DNA of 64,000 nt from Aurantiochytrium sp. KH105 (lineage: Eukaryota > Sar > Bigyra > Thraustochytrida > Thraustochytriidae): NCBI GenBank assembly GCA_003116975.1, contig BGKB01000077.1, positions 445,687 to 509,686 of the forward strand. The letters run 5' to 3'. The notes below the pieces were generated by a model, which saw nothing but the letters and a program-made list of their open reading frames with translations, made no database searches and had not been told where the DNA came from. Positions 46,255 through 55,568 of the stretch are shown piece after piece. Each line of letters opens with the position of its first letter. Within the stretch, counting starts at the first letter, position 1. The translations under genes were made by a program, and so were the position numbers.

Positions 46255-49200
46255 ATGAAGATCGCCGCCATTCTGGTGGCGATTCTGGCCTTCACGGGAA
46301 GTTCCCAGGCCGCAGGCAGCACGGACTCGACCCCTCGACGATTTCTTGGCAATGGCGAGGAGATCCTCCACGGACGGGGAACACGCTTGAATCCGTTCAA
46401 CAAGCCGAAAAACGATGCGCATCGCGCCCTTGTCGATGCAATCTCGCACCGTACAATGCATCAAGCGCATTTGCGCGAGGAACTTGCCAAGGTGCAAAAG
46501 CGATCGCCGCCCCGTTTCAGTCGCAGGCTTACCCCGGACGCCAAGGCACTTCGCGCTCGTGCCCTGCAGACGAACTCCAGTGAAGACATTGGTGAGGCTG
46601 TCGATAGCCTCTTGAACCTCGACGAATGCTGGCGCACTTCTGAACTTGGAGATGATCCTTTCGGCAATGTTACCCACCTTCACCCGTGCTACAACGAGCT
46701 TTGCCAGCGGCGCAAGTCGAGCACAGAGTGCCTCGAAGTTGTTTATGATTTCTGCTGCGATCGTTCGCTCGATGATTGCGAACCCTCGGACGACATGAAG
46801 CTGCTACGCACGCAAGCCTCTTGCGATGGAGAGACCTGCAGCCGATTCATGGGCGAAGAGTCGTATTCGGAGCCAGGAGATACCGACTTCAAGGATTGCT
46901 ACTTTTCTAACGCGAGTCTTTGCGAAAACGAATGCTCTGGCCGCTTCTGGGACATGATCGACAGCTACGCTTGGGGTGCCTGCGAGTGGAACAAGAATTG
47001 CTTTGCAAACCAGCTTTGGAATTACGAGCCCGAGGTCCAGAATGTCGTTAACCGTATCGGCAAGGTCACCCGGGAAGCGAGCGGTGGCAAAACAAATAAC
47101 CGAAGACTTGACCACTCGAGCGATTTCCGCATCTTCTCATCCAAGCAACGGCGGGACCTTCAGGACATGGATGTCACCGCTTGCAACCCTGAGCGACTTG
47201 TTCGAGTTTTCGACATGGTTGAAGCAGTGAAGCTCGACACTTGCATGCCAGAAGGGGAGGAGCTCAATTACGAAACGTGCCAGACACCTCTTCGATGCAT
47301 CGAGCCCTTGCTCTCGTATCTGAATTCAACCTTCGACGAGACTAGCCCCGAGGTTGAGTGCTTCGACGAGCTCACCCGTGACTACAGCTACGAGAACATG
47401 ACAGCGATATGGCCAGAGGAGGCCGGAGATGTCCCAGACATGTCGACCTTCAAGCTGCTTGTCGACTACTACGAAGTTGCAAATCAATGCTGGGAAGACA
47501 ACTACGACGAGAACTACAATGGAGGCGGAGATGGAAAATATGAAGAGGGATACTACTATGACTCTGTGGATTGCGACCCGGACTCGCTGGTGGCTCTCTT
47601 CAATAAATTCCCGGAAAGTAAAGTGGACGAATGTATTGGCGATTTTAACACAACTACCTGCTCAAACATGTACGGCTGCCTGCCGAACGTTCTGACCTTT
47701 CTTGGAGCTGACTCGACGGATGATTTGGACATGGAGACCAACCCTCTCTTGCGCTGTGCTGCGCGCATGTCCTTCAGCGATGATTTTGATGTGATTTGGC
47801 CCACGGGAGTAGAAAAGCCCGACCCGAAAGTGGTTGCCTACGGTAGCTTCGTTTTCAGGGCTTTCATGAACTGCGAAAAGTACAATACGCCCCTTGGCGA
47901 TACCGTCCGCGACAACTGGAACTATTCTACCGAGTGCCAGGCAGCCAGGGAAGGCAACCTCACCACCTGCAAGGACACATGCTGCGAGCTTCATGACCGC
48001 CTCACGACCATGGGCAACGTCAGCGCATTCCCCACCGACTCGAGCATGGCAGGTTTCACCTGCGGACAGATGGTTCGCGCGGGCGAATCGAAGGAAGACG
48101 TCCTTGCTTGCTTGCGCTCAGAATGCGGCGGCTGCTACGAGACTGGAACTGGTCTCTATGGCCCTCCTGGCATTGAAGCAGGCGGCCAGAACGACAACCC
48201 GTACTCCGACGATTGCATCAAGAACGTTCACGCGCATTGTGTTGAAAACCCTGACGATGAGAACTGTGGGCGTGAATGTCCGCACACAGGCTGCAGCTCG
48301 AACTACAACGACAACTGCCCTTGTGAAAACAATGGATGCACAGCTTACTATGACGCCGACTTTGCAGAGGGCCAAGTGTGCACAGCCGTGCACGAGGCCG
48401 TCGTCAACGCTTTCATTGCTCAAGGATTTCTCTATCCCGAAAGCTCGTGGACGCGAGAATACTTGGAAGCAATGTCAGGTGTGATTCTGACCCCCCCTGG
48501 TGTCTTTGAGCTTCCGGGGGAGGTGGAGTCGCTCGCAGAAGAGAAGGGCTGCGCGTTCCTCGATGAAATTGTCTCTTGTGTCAACGCAACGACAAGCTAC
48601 TGCAACTCCGATCGTGGGTTCTGGAGCTCGTCATGCCGCCGACTCAGCACTTGCGGAGACGGGCTCCTCTCCTGGGGCGAGGCTTGCGATGATGGCAATA
48701 CACTGCCCTTTCAAGACGGCTGCCATGAATGCAATTGGGTTCCCGACGGCTGGTACTGCCCAGGTCCCGGAAAACCATGCGAAGTCTGCCTTCGCGATCC
48801 CAACGTAGACCAGTACCGGCCCGCGCGACCTGGTCTCGGTACTGCAGGCCGCGCGAGTGAGGAGTCTGGATGCCCCTTTTGCATGAACCGTCGCCTCGAG
48901 AACCGCCTCAATCCGTGTCTCACGGACGAGTGTAAACTTGTCAATGACTATCCATCCGCACAGGCTTGCGATGAGGTCGTAGCTGACTACTGTGCCGAGT
49001 TGGGAACGCATGGCATGCATGACCCTGGGTGCGCAGCCTACGTGAACAAATCGACAGCCTTTGCCGTGCCTACCATCTTGGAGTGCTCATTCGCAAAGAG
49101 AACGGTCGAAGTTCATGGCGAGTATCTCAAGAAAATGTCGTTCGTGGTCATTGAGTGCCCTCTGATTGATCCGACAGGGGTTGCCGAAGACTTTACCCCA

Positions 49201-52200
49201 ATGATCCCCTACTGGTCGCCACTGTACGCGCTCAACAGCGACGAGCTCGCAGAACTCGATGAGAGCACCAAGAAAATCCTGGAGATCAAGTCGCTGGCAG
49301 ACGAGGACGAGCTTGTGCCTCTAACCGCCCTCACGGATCATGAGACGACCCCGTATGACGATGTCAGGGTTGTACAGGTGGAAAGCGATATGCGAAGGGC
49401 TATAGCCGAACACGACAATCCATACCGCCAGAGAGTGGCAAGGCTTTCGTTAAAGGGTTCCAAAACCTGGGAGGATGAGGAGTGCGAATGGCCGCATGGA
49501 TTCCGCGAACTCGCATTGCTTCCTCCCTGTGACGACGCGATGGCTACGATTGCGCGACAAGGCCTGAAGGAACTCAAGTTCCGCGGCGACGTTAACGACA
49601 ATTGGGACTATAGGGACTTTGTCGATATCTCCACCGCCGATCTTTCCAAGTTCGCGTGCAATCCGAAGCCGAACACCGTGCAGCTGTCGATCCCCATTTC
49701 CGCGACGCGCCTCGAGTGGGTCGCGAACTCGGAGCAGGAAGTTGAGCGACCCGAGAGGGTTTGCGATCTTTACTATCAGGAACACGGAGAATGGCCCGAT
49801 TCTGATGAGCAGTGCAAGACCTTTGATGAACTTTTCCAAGAGAATCTCGTCGAAATTTCCTTTGGCGAACGCCTGTACCAGCAGGGCTGCATCGATGATG
49901 AATGCGAAGAGCGCATCGCAAGGTGTGAGCTGGTTCCAGTCGTTCCAGCCAGCCCCAAGGTTGACCTTGAGCAGTTCGAGCTCAAGGCCGACGTACTGTT
50001 GGAAACGATTCTGGAAATCGCCGACTCGCAGACATGGGCAGAGCTGAAGAAGGCACTTGTCAGTGTTTCAGCCTTGGCTGCCAGCACCCCCATTGCTGGT
50101 GCTCTGGATCTCTTCAACTCTGTGACTGTTCAGGGAAGCATTACCAAGTTTCGCAAGGATGTTCGTTACTACTGCCCACACGACTGGGGGTCGTGGAACT
50201 CCACCGTTGGCGCCTGGGTGCAGAACCCGGACTGGCTTGCAGACCCGTGCTGTAACTGGGAGCTGCAGGCTCTGATGTGCTGCCCCGTGCAGGACGTTCC
50301 GACGGGAACAGTAAACATCATTACTGGCTTTGATGACGACAAGCTCGACGTGTGCCAAAACCCTGACCAGATTCGGCAAACCTTTGCAAACCTCTTCACC
50401 ACGGTCACTGAGGCCAATAAGCAGGCAGCAGAGCTGGCTCGCAAAGTGGACCCCAAGGAATTCGAGAATGTCTGGGAGTTCGAGGACGACTGTCGCGAAC
50501 TCATTTACCGTTCCAAGGATGTCCGGACTGAGGCCGACTGCTACTGCAAGTACTCTACAGTCCGGGACAGTTCGTGCGTGACTTCTGAGAAGGATATGCC
50601 GCGCTGCTACGCAGAGTGCTTCCGCGCCAAGTACGAAACCGAAAACCCATACGTCCTGTTCTACCTCAAGGAGCAATGGGGCATCGCCGAACCCGAATCC
50701 GACGACGTCGATGACGAGAACGATCGATTTGCAGAGGCGTGGGTCGAGCACATGACTGAATATGGATGCCGTGGCGACGAATCCTGGCACGAAGACATTG
50801 GATACTCGGGCTATTCGTGGACGTGCAACTCCACCTGCCAAGAGGAGTACGCCTGCGACTACTGGTCTGTTTTTAACAGGTTTATCGAACTCGAGCGGGA
50901 GCGAACTGGTGAATGGATTGAAGAGTGGACCGTGCGGAACAGTGAAGAACTCTGCGCGCAGTACAACGGAACCCGCAAGTGCTCTTATGATCCTGGTGAT
51001 GGCGAATGCTACGACTACCAGTGCCGCATTGCCGCTCTCGAGGAAGAGTATGAAATGCCATGTGATACGCTGAACTCTTGCTACAATGAGTGCAGCGCTC
51101 CTTGCAATGACAAAGACACGTGCCTGAACGACGGGGGCTACTGGATCGAGGACTGGAATTCTTGCTGCCCCGCACATGCCTACTTTCGAAACGATACGGG
51201 ATACGACTGGTGCAGTCTCGTTCCCGAAGGCAAGCCGAACTCGTGGACCCTTCGCGATGAAGTTTGCTGCAGTGCATGGGATGGCGAGTGGCGACGCAAC
51301 GAATGGGGCGGGGAGTGCTGTCTTGGAGAATGGCGTGCGTACGAGTGGGACGACCAGGAGTACTGGTACTGCCAAGAGCACTATGACACATGGGAGGCCT
51401 GCCACGAGTGCCACACTGAACTTTGTGAGCCTTTGAGCGCCGAGTGCTACACGTGCTGGCAAGGGAGCGCAGAGTGCTGTGGTGAGGAGTATGTGAGTCA
51501 GAATGAGACCGCTTGTCTTTCATACACTCGATGCAACAACCGAGAACTCGGCGATGATGAATGTTATGGCGACGAGCCCCTTTGCACCTACGAGTGGGGC
51601 TGGCCTGCTTCCGAACCGGCGACGTGCGAGATTTATCTGTGGGAGACCGATGGCGGAGAGACGCAGGAGAACTGTGAGGCGCTTGGGTACTTTTGGCTTC
51701 AGAACAGATGGGGCTGGAACTACTGTGGCCTTGAGATGTCCCCTAATGCGACGTCGCAAGACTGCTTTCAGCTCTCTGCCTGCGAGCCCGAGTCCTGGGA
51801 GAAGCGCTTTCCTGGATGGGAGGCTCCTGCAAACGGGAACTGGGACTCCACGTATTGTGAGGGCGGTTGCTACGTTTCGGACGATTCATCGTTCGTCACG
51901 AACCGGGAGCACTATGAGTGGGGCTACAGCGGATGCAGTTTCCAGATCGATCTTGGCAACGGAGAGACCATGTGGGCAGGGGGCAGATGGAACGAGGAAC
52001 AATCAACTTGCCTTGTCAATTCGTGGAATCTTAGAGATATGGTGCATCGTGGCGCAGCGGACACCCCGGCGGATGCGTGCAGCTCTCTGACAGGCGACTA
52101 CAAGGCTGTCAGCTCGAATTTTTTGCCGTCCAAGTTTGCCACGCAAGAGCAATGCGAAGCTGGCCGCTGCGAGGGTACCGTCAACAACTGGCGGCGCCAT

Positions 52201-55200
52201 CCAGAGACTGGACATTACACTGGCGAGCAACCGTGGACCGAGGAGCAGTGCTTTCGTCTTTCTGAGAAGCAGTGCGATCAATGGTGCCCCATTTGCCGAT
52301 CGGACATTTCGGAGAATTTTGGTGGATGCTTCCACAACGAAACCTTTGAGAGATACGACGCCGAGACGGAGGAGCTTTGCATGGTAGCGGAGGAGAACCT
52401 GGCGTGGTTCAGGTGCCCAGAACCCGAGGTCTGGCTCGATCGCTGGGAGGCAGTCGACGAAGTATGCAACACAAACAGCGACGACATTCCGAGCCAAGTC
52501 TTCGAGGAGCTTGGCTGCCGCGCGGACTACCAGCGCTGCCCGGAAGACCGATGCGAAGAAAAGGGCCAATGCATGAACATTCATGGCCATACCTTTGATT
52601 TCCGAACCGAACACTGCACTGATCCTTCATGGACGCACGGCGATCGGTTCTGGGGAGAGGAGGTTGTGACCGAGGATGGTGTCTCGTACTCGACGTGGGT
52701 GTCGTGCCCGTGGTCGAGCCGCGATGAGATTGATGGCGCATGCATCGGCGAACGCGACTCGGATTGGGGATGCGGTTATGACAAGTGGTATTTGTGGCAC
52801 GTTCTTGGGTGCAAGAAAGAAGGCTTTTACAATGCCCAAAACTGCACGGATGCCGGCTACACGTGGCATGATCCCATTCGTCGCGCAGAAGACTGCACAA
52901 TCCCCGGCTGCAAGCTGAATCGATGGGATGTGCGTGAATACTCTTCCGAGGAGTGCGAGCACTGCGGTGGCGAGGTCGTCGACATGGCGTACTGGCAGGG
53001 CGGCAATCTCATGAGGCCATTCATGCGCAAGTTCAAATACTACCCGGACGGAAACGCGATCACTCCCATCAACGAGTGGATTCCTGGCCAAGCCGGCTAC
53101 CTTGTGCAACAAGAGCTTGAATACCCAGTCATGCGTGCCTATGCTCAGTTCAAGATGCAGGAGCTCCTTGTGAAGTACAACCTGTATAGCAAGGTCCTGA
53201 GTACAATCGCGTGCGATTGCTCAAGCGGATCAGCTAGCGATGGATCGTGCTTTGACTCGCAGGCGGATGGCGCCTTGAGCACGAGTCAGGATTTGCCCAT
53301 GGGCCAGACCACCGAGGCTGGAACAGGCGTTACTGTCGTAACCGGCTTGATGTCGGCTGAGCGACGCCGACTTCAGGAATCCTCTGCCAACACGACAAGT
53401 GTGGCCGTCACGGAGTACTCTGCCGGTATCTACGCCAAGCACGAGCCGTGCACTGGCGACGACGCTTCGACCTTTGATGCCCTGGTGGTCACGAATGAGC
53501 ACGGACTGGTTGTAGGCCAGCTCCTGGGCAATGGCCGCGGGTTGAACATCACGGGTGATGTCGAGTCTGTGCTGCTTTGCTTGCCGGCTCGCGATGACAT
53601 CGCCCTGCGCGACTCCCTCTTTGATGTCTTTGGCGTTGGCAAGCGCGAAGATGACGGCACGATTTCCGCAATGATCTTCGAGAACGACGATGATGTCTAC
53701 ATTGAGCGCAAGGCCTCTCAGGTGTGCATTGAGACTGTGAACTCGGGCATCTACTACCCGATCGCTCGCGTCGCAGATTCCCTCGTCTCGAGCACCTTGA
53801 CCTGCACCGGCGGATGCGAAAATGGCGTGTGCGCGCTTGCAAGCGACGAGACCACCGAGTGCGTCTGCGCCTGTGGATTTTCGGGAAGCTCTTGCGACAT
53901 GGGTTGCCCGTCTTACTGCCACGATAATGGTGTGTGCGACGATGCGTCCAACACATGCACGTGCACGCAGGGATCGAGTGCACCTCTCTACATTGGTGCT
54001 GCCTGCGGTCGCAAGAACTGCCCCCTGAACGAGAACGGTGTCTCCTGTTCTGGAAACGGATACTGCTCTGTCGATACCGGCGATGCCGTCTGCACGTGCG
54101 ACTCTGGATGGATGGGCGACGACTGTGGCACAAGGTCTGGGGGAAACTCGACGGGGTCAGACATTGGATACGGCGAGTTGGAAGAAAGCAGCGACGACAG
54201 TGACAGCTTTGGTTTTGCAGTCTCGACGTCTCCGCCAACGACTGGAGCACCTACCAAGGCTCCGACGCCTGCACCGACCAAGCCTGCGCCGGAGCCACTG
54301 GTCACGCTTAATGTGAAGATGACCACGAACCTGCTCGGCACTTCGTTGAACAATACGGATCTAAGCGAAACCTTCGGACGCCTCAAGTCGGAGCTCGCCG
54401 ACGTTGTGCCTGAGGGACTCCGCGATAAGGTCGACATCAAGGTCCAGGTGAAGCAGAAGACGCAAGGTACTCTAGATCTCACGGTCGGAGCAGCCCTCGA
54501 TGATGCCTCGCTCGGTCTCATCGAGCGCTCGATCGAGCTCAACAAGTGCATCGGCGTTTCCTTTTGCAACGTTACCGCCTGGGCTGCTGGATCTTCAACG
54601 CGCCGTCAGCTTTCGGAAAGCGTGAGCATCTCCTACTCGATCGACAAGACCATCGATGAGGACGATGAAAGCCCGGAGACTGATGATGCTATCGAACCAG
54701 CTGAGCTTTCCAACTTGATTGTTGTGCAAGCTGCTGCCGAGGGTGTCGAGGTGGAGATCAGCGTCGATGCTGCGCCTACTCCGACTGTGCAGAGCAGCCT
54801 CGTGGTGAAAGCCGTCCCGAAAGAGTCTGCTCTTCAGTCAATTGAGGAGGCCCAGGAAGGCGAAGCCTTCGACGTGACCTCACTCCAGCAGAGCTTTAGC
54901 AACGCAGGCGCAATTACATCTGCCGTCGAGTCCTCTACGGGCGTGACCGTGGAGAGCGTCGAAGCTGATCTCTGCGAGGGCCGTACATGTTCTGGAAACG
55001 GCGAATGTGTTGCCGACGAGGAGAGCGGCACGAGTTCCTGCGAATGCTCCGGATCATGGACCGGCGTCCAGTGCGAGGTGGGTACGTTGGCCCCAACGTT
55101 GTCGCCGACCTTGTCGCCGACGGCCTCGCCGACCTTGTCGCCGACGGCCTCGCCCACAGGTACACCTAGTGAAGCGCCGATCACTAAGGCACCGACCACA

Positions 55201-55299
55201 CCGAGCCCGACTGTCATCAACGTGGCATCGCGCACTGGCGCGGGCGCACTCACGATGGCTGCGGCGTCTCTCCTCTCTTTTGCAGCTTTCCAGGCCTAA
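46255..55299 (+). CDS. Giant Cys/Trp-rich EGF surface protein with a GPI-type tail
   Basis: One uninterrupted frame of 3014 residues from the ATG at 46255. Residues 1-20 are a signal peptide (MKIAAILVAILAFTGSSQA). Modules: two related Cys blocks starting at 310 and 440, each ending in an IWP segment; a Myxococcus-type CGDGLLSWGEACDDGN block near 800; a long acidic Cys/Trp-rich region (about 1580-2250) with recurring GGYW- and W-x-C-type phrases; EGF-like repeats (about 2517-2625); a Pro/Thr spacer; a beta-rich domain; another EGF; Ser-Pro-Thr repeats (TLSPTLSPTASPT); and a hydrophobic C-terminus (ALTMAAASLLSFAAFQA) lacking a polar tail, as in GPI-anchored proteins. Many Asn-x-Ser/Thr sites. 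Likely a cell-wall/scale or adhesion protein; function is not known. Confidence 0.85.
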   Translation: MKIAAILVAILAFTGSSQAAGSTDSTPRRFLGNGEEILHGRGTRLNPFNKPKNDAHRALVDAISHRTMHQAHLREELAKVQKRSPPRFSRRLTPDAKALRARALQTNSSEDIGEAVDSLLNLDECWRTSELGDDPFGNVTHLHPCYNELCQRRKSSTECLEVVYDFCCDRSLDDCEPSDDMKLLRTQASCDGETCSRFMGEESYSEPGDTDFKDCYFSNASLCENECSGRFWDMIDSYAWGACEWNKNCFANQLWNYEPEVQNVVNRIGKVTREASGGKTNNRRLDHSSDFRIFSSKQRRDLQDMDVTACNPERLVRVFDMVEAVKLDTCMPEGEELNYETCQTPLRCIEPLLSYLNSTFDETSPEVECFDELTRDYSYENMTAIWPEEAGDVPDMSTFKLLVDYYEVANQCWEDNYDENYNGGGDGKYEEGYYYDSVDCDPDSLVALFNKFPESKVDECIGDFNTTTCSNMYGCLPNVLTFLGADSTDDLDMETNPLLRCAARMSFSDDFDVIWPTGVEKPDPKVVAYGSFVFRAFMNCEKYNTPLGDTVRDNWNYSTECQAAREGNLTTCKDTCCELHDRLTTMGNVSAFPTDSSMAGFTCGQMVRAGESKEDVLACLRSECGGCYETGTGLYGPPGIEAGGQNDNPYSDDCIKNVHAHCVENPDDENCGRECPHTGCSSNYNDNCPCENNGCTAYYDADFAEGQVCTAVHEAVVNAFIAQGFLYPESSWTREYLEAMSGVILTPPGVFELPGEVESLAEEKGCAFLDEIVSCVNATTSYCNSDRGFWSSSCRRLSTCGDGLLSWGEACDDGNTLPFQDGCHECNWVPDGWYCPGPGKPCEVCLRDPNVDQYRPARPGLGTAGRASEESGCPFCMNRRLENRLNPCLTDECKLVNDYPSAQACDEVVADYCAELGTHGMHDPGCAAYVNKSTAFAVPTILECSFAKRTVEVHGEYLKKMSFVVIECPLIDPTGVAEDFTPMIPYWSPLYALNSDELAELDESTKKILEIKSLADEDELVPLTALTDHETTPYDDVRVVQVESDMRRAIAEHDNPYRQRVARLSLKGSKTWEDEECEWPHGFRELALLPPCDDAMATIARQGLKELKFRGDVNDNWDYRDFVDISTADLSKFACNPKPNTVQLSIPISATRLEWVANSEQEVERPERVCDLYYQEHGEWPDSDEQCKTFDELFQENLVEISFGERLYQQGCIDDECEERIARCELVPVVPASPKVDLEQFELKADVLLETILEIADSQTWAELKKALVSVSALAASTPIAGALDLFNSVTVQGSITKFRKDVRYYCPHDWGSWNSTVGAWVQNPDWLADPCCNWELQALMCCPVQDVPTGTVNIITGFDDDKLDVCQNPDQIRQTFANLFTTVTEANKQAAELARKVDPKEFENVWEFEDDCRELIYRSKDVRTEADCYCKYSTVRDSSCVTSEKDMPRCYAECFRAKYETENPYVLFYLKEQWGIAEPESDDVDDENDRFAEAWVEHMTEYGCRGDESWHEDIGYSGYSWTCNSTCQEEYACDYWSVFNRFIELERERTGEWIEEWTVRNSEELCAQYNGTRKCSYDPGDGECYDYQCRIAALEEEYEMPCDTLNSCYNECSAPCNDKDTCLNDGGYWIEDWNSCCPAHAYFRNDTGYDWCSLVPEGKPNSWTLRDEVCCSAWDGEWRRNEWGGECCLGEWRAYEWDDQEYWYCQEHYDTWEACHECHTELCEPLSAECYTCWQGSAECCGEEYVSQNETACLSYTRCNNRELGDDECYGDEPLCTYEWGWPASEPATCEIYLWETDGGETQENCEALGYFWLQNRWGWNYCGLEMSPNATSQDCFQLSACEPESWEKRFPGWEAPANGNWDSTYCEGGCYVSDDSSFVTNREHYEWGYSGCSFQIDLGNGETMWAGGRWNEEQSTCLVNSWNLRDMVHRGAADTPADACSSLTGDYKAVSSNFLPSKFATQEQCEAGRCEGTVNNWRRHPETGHYTGEQPWTEEQCFRLSEKQCDQWCPICRSDISENFGGCFHNETFERYDAETEELCMVAEENLAWFRCPEPEVWLDRWEAVDEVCNTNSDDIPSQVFEELGCRADYQRCPEDRCEEKGQCMNIHGHTFDFRTEHCTDPSWTHGDRFWGEEVVTEDGVSYSTWVSCPWSSRDEIDGACIGERDSDWGCGYDKWYLWHVLGCKKEGFYNAQNCTDAGYTWHDPIRRAEDCTIPGCKLNRWDVREYSSEECEHCGGEVVDMAYWQGGNLMRPFMRKFKYYPDGNAITPINEWIPGQAGYLVQQELEYPVMRAYAQFKMQELLVKYNLYSKVLSTIACDCSSGSASDGSCFDSQADGALSTSQDLPMGQTTEAGTGVTVVTGLMSAERRRLQESSANTTSVAVTEYSAGIYAKHEPCTGDDASTFDALVVTNEHGLVVGQLLGNGRGLNITGDVESVLLCLPARDDIALRDSLFDVFGVGKREDDGTISAMIFENDDDVYIERKASQVCIETVNSGIYYPIARVADSLVSSTLTCTGGCENGVCALASDETTECVCACGFSGSSCDMGCPSYCHDNGVCDDASNTCTCTQGSSAPLYIGAACGRKNCPLNENGVSCSGNGYCSVDTGDAVCTCDSGWMGDDCGTRSGGNSTGSDIGYGELEESSDDSDSFGFAVSTSPPTTGAPTKAPTPAPTKPAPEPLVTLNVKMTTNLLGTSLNNTDLSETFGRLKSELADVVPEGLRDKVDIKVQVKQKTQGTLDLTVGAALDDASLGLIERSIELNKCIGVSFCNVTAWAAGSSTRRQLSESVSISYSIDKTIDEDDESPETDDAIEPAELSNLIVVQAAAEGVEVEISVDAAPTPTVQSSLVVKAVPKESALQSIEEAQEGEAFDVTSLQQSFSNAGAITSAVESSTGVTVESVEADLCEGRTCSGNGECVADEESGTSSCECSGSWTGVQCEVGTLAPTLSPTLSPTASPTLSPTASPTGTPSEAPITKAPTTPSPTVINVASRTGAGALTMAAASLLSFAAFQA

Positions 55300-55568
55300 A
55301 TCTGTTTCTTTAATGGCTGTGGCCGAATTCTACATTCATAAGATTCTTCAATTTTTGCATGCCTGCTCTTTGTGTTGGGTGAGAGACCAAGAGGTTCTTG
55401 TCTACAAGTTTTTGTGTAAAGCTTATTTTTGCTCTCGGCTGACAGTGAAGTAAAACAAAGTGGAGTGAAGTGAATGCCTTGGTGATGCATCATAAGAGGG
55501 GCATACACTCGTCCTTTTCTCAATTCGGTTGAGCGGCTCGTCGAAAATGCTCATCTAAAACGCTTCCT

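Noticed and set aside
45293..46258. 321-codon plus-strand frame before the giant gene
   Set aside because: No domain, Arg/Ser-rich chance composition, crosses the perfect hairpin and overlaps the giant gene's ATG in another frame.
50068..51462. 464-codon frame on the minus strand inside the giant gene
   Set aside because: It is antisense to a frame with clear Cys/EGF domains, has no domain of its own, and is explained by codon bias of the plus-strand gene. Several other minus frames in 46-55 kb were dropped for the same reason.
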